Source: Chrysomallon squamiferum
Lineage: Eukaryota > Mollusca > Gastropoda > Neomphalida > Peltospiridae
Assembly (NCBI GenBank): GCA_012295275.1
Contig: CM022675.1
Location: forward strand, 448,229 to 512,228
Direction: 5' to 3'
Length of the DNA: 64,000 bases
Numbering within the stretch: position 1 is the first letter of the stretch; each line of letters starts with the position of its first letter. Shown piece by piece: positions 11,308 to 23,085 of the stretch. The position numbers were made by a program, and so were the translations under genes. The notes under the pieces are model-generated. The model had not been told where the DNA came from and did not search any database. It worked only from the letters and a program-made list of their open reading frames with translations.

Positions 11308-12664
11308 GCGGGGACGTTTTGGCTAATAAACACGATCGTAGCCTTTATTTTGTGTTACCTGCTTTTTGGCGACTGTAACAAAAGCTATACGTTTGAATCA
11401 CCACATGTCATTATATTCATAGTTTGTAATCGATATGTGTCAGTTTACAATAGTTATCTAAGAAATCAACCATTTTGCGTTTCTTTTCTGGCAGAGTATA
11501 TTTGATGAACAGTTACTTACTTTAAATCATTTAGCTTTCATACATTATTAGACTTACATTACATGATTTTATTCTGCTCTGATCCACAGTATCGATGAAG
11601 TAGATTCCAAATTGTAAAGTGAAAATACAATTTTATGATATAATTGTGACGTAAACTCATTAGTGCCTCTTTGCCAGATTTGCTTTTAATTGTAATTTTG
11701 TTTTATATGTTGTGAATTATATAATATTCACAAAACCTTTATTTTTATATGTCCATATAAAGCAGAATGTCTGCTACATTTTATCTTAAGTATATAATTA
11801 TTTTTGTTTAGCTGTCGTGTATAATCGTGTTTATAATATATATCTTTACAGTTCTTAGATGTTTACCTAATTAATGTCAGAAAATGTGGTTAAATACACA
11901 AACACTATATAGCAGAGGGGACGTTGACGTCCATGGGCTATTCAGAAGGTATATTATATAATTAGGGGAAGTTCCGTGATTTTATAAACTAAGAAAAACT
12001 GGGATTAACAAACTCAAACTGGGCATTAAAGTTGCAAAGTAAATTCAGAAAGGCTGTCTGCAGAGGTGTTTACTGAACGTCCGCGCGATGGTTGTATAAG
12101 TAGTCCGCACGCATTTTCAACGAGATCGCTTTTATCAGTATTCGACACGCGTTTTCAACGAGATCGCTTTGATCTGTGCCCTTCTTGAGAAACGTTGTCT
12201 GAGGACCACTCAGCCAATGGGAATTATGTTTTAATGCTTTTTTGTATGTAACATACATGTTGAGTGATTGAAGATATCTAAATCTATTACTGTTGGATTT
12301 GTGTTGTGTTATTCTGTGGTACGTACTTACGTTTAAAAACTAAAATAACGTATGTTAATAATTAAAAGTTTAGTTAGAAAGATAAAGTAAACAGCTGGTC
12401 TTAATAAGTTTAGTATTATCTAATTGCTATTAAATGGTATCGTTCGAATCGTACGATTTAACTACATGTTACCCTTGAGGGTTAATTTTATGTAATGTAT
12501 ATACAAAATTATCGTTATTGAATTCTTGTTTGTGTTATTGTTTTGTAGTGGATACAGAATAGTCATTTAGTAGTTTAATCTGTCACGTGAATTCAATATA
12601 ATCTACTACCCTTTAGACGGAACGATCGAAATTTTAGTTATTAATACGACTCAGACTAGTCATC

Positions 12665-12667
12665 GTG

Positions 12668-12726
<59 letters not shown>

Positions 12727-12787
12727 TAATAATAATAACAATAACAATAATAATAAAATAATAATAGTAATAGTTATAATAATAATC

Positions 12788-12836
<49 letters not shown>

Positions 12837-12960
12837 TAATAATAATAGTAATAGTAATAATATTTCTAATAATAATTATAATAATAATGATGATGATGAT
12901 GATGATGATAATAATAATAACAATAACAATAATAATACAAATTAATTAATTAAATAATAA
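12665..12960. repeat. Long imperfect (AAT)n tract
   Basis: About 295 bases of AAT/AAC/ATG units splitting module 3. It gives stop-free Ile/Asn/Met frames that are not genes. Confidence 0.95.
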
Positions 12961-13288
12961 TATAAACTATCGGTATTCATATGTCACAGGATTGCTAAAA
13001 ATTATACGTCACAATTTGAAGATTTTATTTTTCGCTGTGATGTAAATAGTTTTTCTTTTAGAATCGTGTACACGGTATATAGGTGAGGTTACACTCCACT
13101 GACTGACTATGGGCCAGGACAGCCGGTTGTAACTAAACACTGGGTGAGTAAACAATGTTTCCAAGCCAATAGAAGACATCTAGGAAGTCTTCCCTGTCAA
13201 TGCATGCCTAGGGAGTGGGTGAAAAAGAAATGAGTTCGCTGTATAAGAAGATGGAGATTTACGATCTGTAATGTCTGTAATATATATA

Positions 13289-14064
13289 CAGTGCTACCTC
13301 GTCTGGTCGAATTTTTGCTTTGCGTTGCTAGCCAAAATCCGTGTTACGAGCGAGCTTCAGAAACGCCGCCGCTATTTGGCGCAACGAACAACATAACATC
13401 CGGCCAGCATCCCGCATCTCACTCCTTTAATTCACGTAGTTAATTCACCATGGAAACATCTCTGTTGTGTTGTGCTCGCGTTTTGAGCAGTATTTTGCCA
13501 AATTCGGCCAAATTCGTTAAAATAATGTGTCTGATCTCCAAGATAAATACATTTTACAAAACCAATTTATTTCTTTACATTCTCTTTTATTTTGTTTTTA
13601 TACAATGTTTGTCATTTATAAATACATTTTTCTTATTTAAAGACACGATACAGAAAAAAAGAAAGAAAAAAGAAGAAAAAAAATGGGGTGGTTTTCGGGT
13701 GGCTGGAACTGATTAATGGTTTTCAATTAATTTCAGTTGGGAAAATTGATTTGATGAACGAGAAAATTGAGATACGAGGTTGGCCATCGAACGATTAAAC
13801 TCTGAAGTTAAGGTACCACTATATTTATATAAAACGCGAGCACAACACATGCTTTCTCGCAGGAATAAACATGTGAAGAAAATGAGAGAGACGCGGGATG
13901 CTGGCCGGATGTTATGTTGTTCGTTGAGCCAACTAGTGGCGGCGTACCTGAAGGTCGCTCGTAACTCGGATTTTTGCTCGCAACTGAAGCATGAATCGAA
14001 AGGGCGACTGGTCGTAACTGAAAAGACTCGTAAAATGGGGCACTCATAAGTCGAGGTACCGCTG
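13289..14064 (+). mobile_element. Tigger/pogo-like element, module 3, degenerate
   Basis: Bounded by TA on both sides (13,287-13,288 and 14,065-14,066), starting CAGTGCTACCTCG and ending TCGAGGTACCGCTG, so both termini and the TA target duplication are visible. It is 776 bases long, with the DNA-binding region largely deleted. Confidence 0.75.
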
Positions 14065-14066
14065 TA

Positions 14067-14465
14067 CAGAGGTACCTCGACTTACGAGTTTAATTCGTTA
14101 CGTAACCGAGCCCGTAAATCAATTTGCTCGTATATCAAATCAATTTTCTCAACTGTAATGAATTGAAATACCATTAATCCGTTCCGGCACCCGAAAAACC
14201 AACCCATTTTGTAACGTGTTTTTAAATAAAAATAATGTAATAATTGTTTTTGTAAAGTGTATTTATGTAGGAGATCAGACAAATTATTTTAAAACCTTTG
14301 GCTGGAGTTACAGCCTTTATCGACTGCTTCTGCGTCAGTATGGTACATATCGTAGAAGTACGAGGTTTGTACTGCCTAGCCAAGTCGATTACACGCACAC
14401 CTCGCTCATGTTTTTTTCTGAAACTCGCTTGTAACTCGGATACTGGCTCGCAACTCAAAGCAATT
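14067..14465 (-). mobile_element. Second Tigger-like element abutting the first
   Basis: It begins CAGAGGTACCTCGACTTACGAG right after the TA closing the preceding element. On the minus strand it encodes GVRVIDLARQYKPRTSTICTI, a pogo/Tigger-type helix-turn-helix. The inner end is truncated. The same element lies downstream of each first-exon copy in the right arm (26,665, 32,600, 44,218), so it predates the inverted duplication. Confidence 0.75.
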
Positions 14466-14640
14466 ATGTATGTATTTATGTATCTATGGATGGATGTATG
14501 AATCAATGTATGAATGAAATGTACATATGTACGTTCGTACGTATTTATGTATGGATGTACAAATGCATGTATGATGTATGTATGTAGTATGTGTGGATGT
14601 ATGTATAAATACGTGTATAATTAAATGTAAAATTACTTAC

Positions 14641-14811
14641 GTATATTTTGTCTTCGTCGTATCTCTTTTTCACCACCCGTAACACAGTTTCCTCAGTTAG
14701 ATGCCCCAACTCTGTCAAATCACTAGGAAACATTTCTTCCATTAACATGTTTCGTCTTTCCGTAAAAAATTCCTTGTTAAAGAGAGTAGGACCCTTAAAT
14801 GCGTGTGCCAT
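14641..14811 (-). CDS. Left copy exon 1 (start of myosin-chitin synthase)
   Basis: 57 codons from ATG (MAHAFKGPTLFNKEFF...) to DEDKIY, followed by GTAAGT. The tail LTEETVLRVVKKRYDEDKIY joined to exon 2 (TSGGGHDILISVNPFK) reproduces the myosin N-terminal pattern L...RY..DxIYTxxGDILVAVNPFK, which supports the splice. An in-frame upstream ATG exists at 14,868 but its residues look like untranslated leader, and the counterpart in the right arm is not conserved in frame. Confidence 0.85.
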
Positions 14812-15003
14812 ACTCACCACCAGTATATGTAAAGTGACATATAGTCTCACTTCACAATAGCGGAACAATGATTTCGGAGAAAGAAACCAGAAACAATCTT
14901 CACATTTTCTTGAAATCCGTTTTACTTTCTTTTAGAAACTCCTGAACAATCGCTAAAAAAAAGGGTGAAATTGTTTTTTAAATCGTAAACTGAGCTGAGT
15001 GTT

Positions 15004-15070
15004 TTCTGTGATTCACTCTGTGGCGTCTGCGACTTTTCGCAGGTAACTCAGTTTTGTTCACTGGCCGTAC
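15004..15070 (-). promoter_or_regulatory. Conserved non-coding block upstream of exon 1
   Basis: On the minus strand it reads GGCCAGTGAACAAAACTGAG followed by TTACCTGCGAAAAGTCGCAG and ACGCCACAGAG. The block is retained in every unit that keeps a first exon, usually twice (25,300/25,840, 31,270/31,812, 42,765/43,303). Its position 200-900 bases upstream of exon 1 suggests promoter or leader function, but it could simply be shared ancestry. Confidence 0.35.
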
Positions 15071-15770
15071 TAGCAGATAATAAAAGAGGTATTAAGTTTC
15101 CATTTATGCGAAACGGGTACATGCATAGGCTTCTCAGTTTACTCCGTGCCCAGAGACTTTTTGCAGATTAAAATCAAAATGTGTTAGTTACGTGATTAAA
15201 TGCTAAATTACTCGATAATAATAGCAACTTGGTTTCTTTGTAACTACGTCTTTGTAATTCATGTTCATGACAAGAAAATGATCACTAAACTGAAACGAAA
15301 CTGCCGAGAATAAAAAATAAAAGAATTTAAAAAATGTTTTAAATGAGTTACGAAATAACCTTTTACCGTAGAATAGTTAACAGTGCATTGGTCTACTGTG
15401 TGTACGTGCATGCTGTATTCATTAGCCTAAAGAACAACACACCGTGAACAAAGCAGGATATTTATTGAAATATATGGAATAACATTTTGTTAAATAGTAG
15501 GTCAAGTGTTTCTTCGTGCAGTTATGATATAAAACATACACATATACAATTATTATGATTATGAAACATACACATATACAGTTACTATGCAAACTGGTTT
15601 CACCTGCTTCTTGATCCCATCCCCAGTAAAAATCTCAGATTCGTTTTATTCGCTTTTTGTCCTTTCTGTGTGTCTCATTATTTCACTTTGTACACATGTA
15701 GAATAGTTGTAGAACAATTTAGATAGGTATACAGTGTGTAATAATAATAATATTGATAATGATGATGATG

Positions 15771-15810
<40 letters not shown>

Positions 15811-15859
15811 TTATTATAAAGTATACGTCTATCTCCTCTATGATAATTCTGTACTGATG

Positions 15860-18010
15860 GTATTTATTTTACACTAGTATATTTTAATAAGTACTATAAA
15901 CTGGTATATTTTAGTAAGTACTATACACTGGAATATTTTAGTAAGTACTACACACTGATATATTTTAGTAAGTACTATACACTGGTATATTTTAGTATTA
16001 TAAACTGGTATATTTTAGTAAGTACTATACAGTGGTATATTTTAGTAAGTAGTATAAACTGATATATTTTAGTAAGTAATATACACTGATATATTTTAGC
16101 GTGTACTATACACTGGTATATTTTAGTTAGTACTATACACTGTTATATTTTAGTAAGTAGTATACACTGATATATTTTAGTAAGTAGTATACACAGTATA
16201 TTTTAGTAAGCAGTATACACTGATATATCTTAGTATGTACAATACACTGATATATTTTAGTAAGTACTGATCACTGTTTTATTTTAGTAAGTAGTATACA
16301 CTAGTATATTTTAGTAAGTACTATACACTAGTATATTTTAGTAAGTACTATACACCGGTATATTTTAGTAAGTCCTATACACTGGTATATTTTAGTAAGT
16401 ACTATACACTGGTATATTTTAGTATGTACAATACACTGATATGTTTTAATAAGTATTATACGTTGGTATATCTTTGTAGTACTATACACTGGTATATTTT
16501 GTAAATATTATACACTGGTATATTTTAGTAAGTACTATACACTGGTATATCTTAGTAAGTAAAAATTATACACTGGTATATTTTAGTAAGTACTATACAC
16601 TGGTATATTTTTGTAACTACTATACAGTGGTATATTTTAGTAAGTACTATACAGTGGTATATGTTAGTAAGTACTATACACTGATATATTTTAATAAGTA
16701 CTATAAACTGGTATATTTTAGTAAGTACTATACACTGGAATATTTTAGTAAGTACTACAAACATATATTTTAGTAAGTAGTATACACAGGTATATTTTAG
16801 TAAGTATTATACACGGGTATATTTTAGTAAGTAGTATAAACTGATCTATTTTAGTAAGTACTAATCATTGCTATATTTTAGTAAGTACTAATCACTGGTA
16901 TATTTTAGTAAGTAGTACACACTGATATATTTTAGTAAGTAGTATACACAGGTATATTTTAGTAAGTAGTATAAACTGATCTATTTTAGTAAGTACTATA
17001 CACTGGTATCTTTTAGTAAGTACTACACACTGATATATTTTAGTAAGTAGTATACACAGGTATATTTTAGTAACTAGTATAAACTGGTATATTTTAGTAG
17101 GTACTATACAGTGGTATATTTTAGTAAGTAGTATAAACTGATCTATTTTAGTAAGTACTATACACTGGTATATTTTAGCGTGTACTATACACTGATATAT
17201 TTTAATAAATGCCGTACACTGGTATATTTTAATAAATGCCGTACACTGGTATATTTTAGTAAGTAGTATACACTAGTATATTTTAGTAAGTACTATACAC
17301 TGGTTTATTTTAGTAAGTACTATACACTGGTATATTTTAGTTAGTACTATACACTGATATATTTTAGTATGTACAATACACTGGTATATTTTAGTATGTA
17401 CAATACACTGATATGTTTTAGTAAGTACTAATCACTGTTTTATTTTAGTAAGTAGTATACACTAGTATATTTTAGTAAGTACTATACACTGGTATATTTT
17501 AGTAAGTCCTATACACTGGTATATTTTAGTAGGTCCTATACACTGGTATATTTTAGTAAGTACTATACACTGGTATATTTTAGTAAGTACTATACACTGG
17601 TATATTTTAGTATGTACAACACACTGATATGTTTTAGTAAGTACTATACACTGGTATATTTTAGTAAGTACTATACACTGGTATATTTTAGTATGTACAA
17701 TACACTGATACGTTTTAGTAAGTACTATACACTGGTATATTTTGGTAAATATTATACACTGGTATATTTTAGTAAGTACTATACACTGGTATATTTTAGT
17801 AAGTAGTATACACTAGTATATTTTAGTAAGTACTATACACTGGTATATTTTAGTAAGTACTATACACTAGTATATTTTAGTAAGTACTATACACTGGTAT
17901 ATTTTGGTAGTATTATACACTGGTATATTTTAGTAAGTGCTATACACTAGTATATTTTAGTAAATAGAATACACTGATATAATTTAATAAATATTATTCA
18001 CTGGTTTGTT
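15860..18010. repeat. 27-bp satellite array (left arm)
   Basis: About 80 imperfect copies of a 27-bp unit, GGTATATTTTAGTAAGTACT plus ATACACT. Variants differ mainly in CTA/GTA at the centre. It is the inverted counterpart of 47,455-50,395, and short 2-5 copy versions lie at 24,535, 30,115, 36,220 and 41,640. Because 27 is a multiple of three, it gives false repetitive ORFs. Confidence 0.95.
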
Positions 18011-19742
18011 TTTGGAGGAGTTCTGACAGGTACAAAGTGACAGGAGTTACAGCGTTCCATGAAAGTCGAGATTCACGCAGCTAAAAACAGTTGAATACAT
18101 CTTAAACATATTATAGCATTATGAAAAATAAAAAGGACATTTTATACTTGTTTTCATGATTCTGGAAATGCATTAATGTTTTCATTTTGTTACAGCTGTC
18201 TGTTTGAATTAGTTATGCGAGACTGACGATGAAGAAACATTTAAATGGGACGTCCTGCTTGTGTTGAATGCATTTCTCATCTCGCTGGAGTTTCGTCAGT
18301 ACAAAAGATTTCGTCAGTGGAACACCGTGCTGCTCACTGGTACACGGATCAGGAAGAAACCAGTTTACGCACGTCTTCTTAAACTACGTCAGTTGTAAAG
18401 TGGTAGCCCAAGAGGAAGACACTTTTATGAATATAATCATATTCTTTTCTAAAAATAAATATACTTAGTATTGTACACAAATGCAATGTCACGATAACAC
18501 ACACACTCATATCACAAATATATATAAATGTATATGTTTAGGTATGTCTAGGTGTGTATATATAAATATATATTTTTATGTATATGTATGTGTGCGTGTG
18601 TGCGTGCGTATGTGTTGTGTGTGTGTGTGTGTTTTTATGTGTTGGTATTTGTGAAAGAATACTGAAAGTTAGAGATTTGTATACTGAAGAGTCAAAAGGC
18701 AGTGAAAGCAGATATGTTCCATTCACCAAACAATGTCATAGTTTACTTCACTACACGGTAAAGGATGACACTAAATAAACAGAAATATGCTTTGACTCAC
18801 TCTACCTACTGTGCTGCAGACACAAAACTCGTGATGTTTGTGCTCGGGCTTGTTTATGCTGCATATTAAACTGTCACGGAGAACGCTAAACCCCCTGAGT
18901 TTCTCACAGTGTCAATAGCACGAGTTCAGGATATTATTGTAATAGACACAATTGTCAAGATAATTAAAACTTCACGATGACAAAACGTTTGTCTTTCAAT
19001 CAATGACTAAACTAAAGCCAGGCCTTATATTTATATGAAATATTATTTCTAAACAAACAATATATGAGATAATATAGCTCGAATTAATGTGCGTGCTTCT
19101 AGCATTGTGGTGTAATCTCATCTCAGCCTGACATCGTGGTTTGAAATACAGCTTGTATCCATATGTAGCAAAAACTTTTGTATTTATGCATAGATAATAT
19201 CCCAAGTTGCTCTTCCACCTCGTTACTTTACTTTGTACATAAATCTTGATCTTTCAGGTTACGCCTGACTTGTTTCGCTTGTGTACGTTATTATGTGAAA
19301 AAAAGCAACCCACCAAAGCGGTACTTGATTACTGTGTTGTGCACATATGAAGCACGTTCGCCTTAAGTTAACTATTTATTATATAAACAGATGTTGTAAT
19401 TATTAATGTAACAAACTACATTATTTTGTATTTATTATTTTTTATTTAGAATAATTAGACAAAAATATAGTTTTAGATCCCTATAACTTGCGCATGCGTA
19501 AGCCGGACTATTCAGTTAACATAGGCCTCTGCCATTATTTACATACACACATACATACAGTATAAAAAATGCACGAAGAAAGCTATTTTATACAACTCCT
19601 TTTTCCTTTCTTTTTAATACTCGTTTGCTTGAAACTAAAGGAGTCAAATACACGGAATTACGTTTTTGATGGAGTAGTGTTTTGCTAAAAAATAAATTAT
19701 ATTTACATTTGTTTAATGATAATGCTGTTCTGTGTATTGTTT

Positions 19743-19745
<3 letters not shown>

Positions 19746-19785
<40 letters not shown>
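19746..19785. repeat. (AAT)n microsatellite
   Basis: About 13 AAT units at the inner end of the left arm, adjoining unique sequence. Confidence 0.9.
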
Positions 19786-19788
<3 letters not shown>

Positions 19789-19805
19789 CATTATTTTGAT
19801 GGTTA

Positions 19806-20039
19806 GGGGTTTCATATCGGCGTGACGGGAGTGGCAAACTGGAGACACAGGGATCCAGGGAGGGTCTAAAATCGTTAAAAACCGCCACTGGTCGAAACCT
19901 GACAGATCGCGAAATTGAGTTTTTCATTCAAACAACAGGATCAGACGACAAAACCATAGATTTAGGACATTTCACAAATCTCATGTACAGACTCAAGCTG
20001 TATAAGGCGGACGCTCCCACCACCAAGATTCATGCTTAG
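19806..20039 (+). pseudogene. EF-hand protein fragment (C-terminal exon or retro-fragment)
   Basis: An open frame entered after an AG at 19,805-19,806 encodes YRRDGSGKLET, an EF-hand-like loop, then GLKSLKTATGRNLTDREIEF and GSDDKTIDLGHFTNLMYRLK, ending KIHA and TAG. The spacing of two helix-loop-helix segments with DxDGSGKLE- and DDKTIDLxxF-type loops fits a small EF-hand calcium-binding protein. The first Asp of the first loop is replaced (YRRDG). No upstream exon, promoter or start was found, so it may be a terminal exon of a gene not otherwise visible, or a broken copy. AATAAA lies about 215 bases downstream, near 20,254. Confidence 0.55.
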
Positions 20040-20289
20040 CTTACCCCCCCAGGAGGCGAATCCACATCTGATCTAACAGGGTGGGGGGCGTCTACTCGAC
20101 TTTTAAAAGAAGGAAAGAAGAAATTTTTTTTATAATGATTAATTTTTAAAAATTTATCATCTGATACCGTGATTTATATAAAAGAAAAAAGAAAAAAGAA
20201 AGAAGAACATTTGAACTTTCAGCAAAGATCACGTGACTAAACTTCCGAACGAATAATAAAGATTAAAGATGATCTCATTTATCACAATG

Positions 20290-20335
<46 letters not shown>
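20290..20335. repeat. Poly(T) tract
   Basis: About 46 T in a row. Confidence 0.95.
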
Positions 20336-20394
20336 CTTTTATATTTTATATATTATAAATTTTGGTAATATTATTATGTATTATTTACACATGG

Positions 20395-20580
<186 letters not shown>

Positions 20581-20684
20581 CAGTATATAAGTCTTACTAC
20601 CGTATTGCATATGTTTAACGCAAAACCTATTCTAAATATCAATATTTCTTACTTCCCTGGAATAATGTAAACCTTATTCTAATT

Positions 20685-21044
20685 TCAGGATTATGTTGCA
20701 TCTGATGTTACAACCAATATAAACATCTTATTAAAGGTGAAATACAACGCAAGTGGATTTTTGGAGAAGAACGGCAATGTACTTAGTCCTGACGTACTCA
20801 AGTGTCTCGTTGAAAGCACAAATGAGATGATCAGTGATTTGTTTACAGTGCAGCCAACAAACACTGGAACAATTTCAGGGTAAGAGTCATATATCTCGAT
20901 AAACAAACTGTTATATACATACATATATCAATATTTGGAATTCTAATACAATAACAAGGGAGGTAATGCATTGTTTATTTAATTCACAGGACACAGTTTG
21001 CATACAGGATGTCTAGACGACATCAGCCGGTCTGTCGATACTAA
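20685..21044 (+). pseudogene. Stray copy of chitin synthase exons 13-14
   Basis: 20,737-20,879 appears identical by eye to exon 13 of the right copy (59,582-59,724), with the same acceptor and donor. The intron is nearly identical, and exon 14 then starts at 20,990 (TQFAYRMSRRHQPV). Similarity ends near 21,036 and a TAA follows at 21,042. So about 350 bases covering one exon, one intron and part of the next were copied into the centre of the inverted duplication. Near-identity implies a recent event or gene conversion. Confidence 0.85.
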
Positions 21045-21105
21045 AAAAAACATACGAGTGTTTTGGGAATTATTCTTTACATTTTAGAATGCATTTGATT
21101 ATTTT

Positions 21106-21360
21106 AGAATTACTTACAATTGGCACACTGGTAATGTCGTCTTGTTTGAATTAAAGATTGTTCACCAACCCAATGTACTGTGGAATTCTGACGACAGAAA
21201 ATGTGCTGCTGAATCGGTGTCGCCACAATCTCAGAGTGATTATGCATCAACGAAGAAAGAAAGGAACGGATCTGAGGATTTTGGTATTGATACTTTTAAA
21301 ATCTGTGAATGGACTTTGATGTTTCACGAATTCAACCTCTCACGCATGAAGTTCGTTTAA
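21106..21360 (+). CDS. Unrecognised open frame
   Basis: About 84 codons entered after an AG (TTATTTTAG), reading ITYNWHTGNVVLFELKIVHQ near the start and MFHEFNLSRMKFV before TAA. The composition is protein-like (Trp, Cys, mixed charge) rather than low complexity. There is no Met at the left end, so if real it is a terminal exon. No family recognised. Confidence 0.25.
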   Translation, partial: RITYNWHTGNVVLFELKIVHQPNVLWNSDDRKCAAESVSPQSQSDYASTKKERNGSEDFGIDTFKICEWTLMFHEFNLSRMKFV

Positions 21361-21561
21361 CTATTTTTTATTGATGTTCTCTCAGATACGAAACATTTTA
21401 TACAAATTGTAAACTGACTGTTGATTATCGATATTTGTTAAACTCATTGACTGTTAACTATCGATATTTGTAAAAGAAAATACTGATATCTGTCGATATG
21501 TGTTAAAATCATTCTGTGTGTGCTATTAATATGTATAGAAATCAGCGAGTCTAACATATAT

Positions 21562-21605
<44 letters not shown>

Positions 21606-23019
21606 TAGATAGATAGATGTAATTATTATCTATCAGTATATATAAAAATCACTGAGTGTTATCTATCGATACTAGTAAAAATCATTGACTGTTAAACTAT
21701 CAATAAATAATTTTAACTTCGGTTTATTCATTGTCTCACTGCTTATTTATGTTATTAATGCAAACAGTATTCCATGCTTTTGAATATTAATTCCTACATG
21801 ATTTTAGTGCTTTTGTTTGAAAATAATAATAAATAATGAAGAGGAGATACAATTTATTTAAAAGTTAGCTTTCCACTATCAGGATACATTGCATATGTAT
21901 ATATGTATTGATGTGTGTGTGCGTGTGTGTGTATATATATTTTTTTAAGTGTTCTTTTGCAGGACATATTTTGACTTGGAGATACTGTTAAGTAAGTTTT
22001 CTTTATATATATTTATGTTGCTAAATATATATTTAAATCAGAGATAATTATCATTATGTTAACGATGTGAATAAGGATACTTTTAGAAAATAAATATAAC
22101 TGTTTGCTACATTTTTGTTTTGTTTTTATTTACTAACATTTCTGTGATTATTATTATCATTATTGCTGTTGTTGCTGTTTTTATCAAATGCAGATTTAAT
22201 ATAAATATTTGTTATTTATTTGGTCAGACGTGTGGATCTCTGGAAAATTATGTTTGTTGTCTTTTCATCACAGGCTATCAATGTCGTGTGTGTGTGTGTG
22301 AGTGTGTGTGAGTGTGTCTCTGTGTGTGAGTGTGTGTGCGTGTGTTTTTTTTTGCTTGCTTTTTTTTATCTATCAGTGTGTTAATTCATTTATTTTTCTT
22401 CTTCACTATTAGGGCACAGATTAAAAAAAAAAAGAAAACAAAAAAAGAAGTAAAAAATAAAAGATTAGAAGAAAAAAGAAATTAGAAACAATAAGTAGAA
22501 ATATACGTTTAAGTGAGAGATTGGGATTTTACACACACACACACACTCACGCATAGTCACTTACACACACATACGCACACAGTAACGGACTTGTATGTGT
22601 GTGTGTGTGGGTATGTATGTGGATGTGTTTGTATATGTGTGTGTGTGTATGTGTGTATGTGTCTGTGTGTGTGTATGTGTGTCTGTGTGTGTGTGTGTGT
22701 GTGTGTACATATGAGAAAGAGGGTGGTGTGTTGGAGAAAAAAAAGAAAACTAAATGCTATATGGAGACTCAGTCTTGGAAAGCATTGTGATTTACCATTT
22801 TTGTTGTTTATTGTTTCGTATTTTACCCTTCAAACACAAGAAACCAACGAGTGTGTTAGAATAGGATAGAAAATGTTTGTACCCGGAAAAATCTTCTTTT
22901 TTTAAAATAAAAACATACTTTAAAAAAAAGTAATAACAGATGGATAAATAAATAATAAAAATCGCATTAGCAAATATCCAGTTTCTTCCCGGATCGTATT
23001 GTTTGTAGTGTTACATATA

Positions 23020-23085
<66 letters not shown>

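Larger units (their letters stand above)
10404..11496 (-). mobile_element. Tc1-like DNA transposon, degenerate
   Basis: About 1.1 kb between TA dinucleotides (10,402-10,403 and 11,497-11,498). The ends share an inverted AAAAGAA(A)CGCAAAA core (10,414 region and the complement near 11,475). The same host sequence is uninterrupted in module 1 near 5,840 and in module 2 near 8,090, where ATTTGATAATATTTGATGAAC is read straight through, so this is a clean insertion in module 3's left edge. The interior encodes a broken transposase. Confidence 0.85.
5830..14064. repeat. Three tandem copies of a 2.2-kb intronic module, each with a Tigger-like element
   Basis: Module 1 covers about 5,830-8,080 and module 2 about 8,085-10,403. 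Module 3 covers 11,497-14,064 and is interrupted by an (AAT)n tract. The copies share blocks such as CTTTGCCAGATTTGCTTTTAA, AGCAGAATGTCTGCTACATT, GAACGTCCGCGCGATGGTT and GACTGACTATGGGCCAGG, in the same order. Each carries a Tigger-like element at the same point, so the module was duplicated after that insertion. An inverted fragment of it is at 52,440-52,690 in the right copy's intron 1. No gene is seen in the shared part. Confidence 0.8.
2999..14811 (-). pseudogene. Left copy of myosin-motor chitin synthase, N-terminal seven exons (5' part only, probably disrupted)
   Basis: Seven exons on the minus strand encode the start of a class-II-like myosin motor and match the right copy at 54,336-56,929 exon for exon, with the same lengths and phases except exon 2. 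Order from the 5' end: 14,811-14,641, 5,430-5,321, 4,771-4,664, 4,165-4,049, 3,814-3,700, 3,462-3,318, 3,095-2,999. The P-loop GESGSGKTE and switch I NNNSSRF are intact. The membrane and catalytic parts would lie left of position 1. Exon 2 has an in-frame TGA (5,367-5,365) and is 110 rather than 72 bases to the first good donor, which breaks the frame. The element at 1-2,450 sits in the intron after exon 7. Exons 3-7 keep open frames and GT/AG sites, so the lesion may be recent, bypassed by splicing, or an assembly error. Confidence 0.7.
14640..19745. repeat. Left arm of large inverted duplication (5' region of left copy)
   Basis: Read on the minus strand, landmarks occur in the same order as in each right-arm unit: the GCCGTAACCTGAAAG / GAGGTGGAAGAGCAAC block (19,260-19,190), GAAACACAGAGG-type block, GTTCCACTGACGAAA block (18,340-18,290), 27-bp satellite, (TTA)n, GAGATTTTTACTGGGGATGG (15,650-15,620), ACCTGCGAAAAGTCGCAGAC (15,045) and exon 1. 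Similarity is clear but lower than among right-arm units. Confidence 0.8.

Noticed and set aside
12665-12949. 94-codon Ile/Asn/Met frame
   Set aside because: Translation of an (AAT)n tract.
15860-18010. CRISPR-like array
   Set aside because: Repeats are contiguous without unique spacers and the context is a metazoan intron/upstream region.
22513-22869. 118-codon frame rich in Val, Cys and His
   Set aside because: Mostly (CA)n and (GT)n; the non-repetitive tail is short and shows no recognisable motif.
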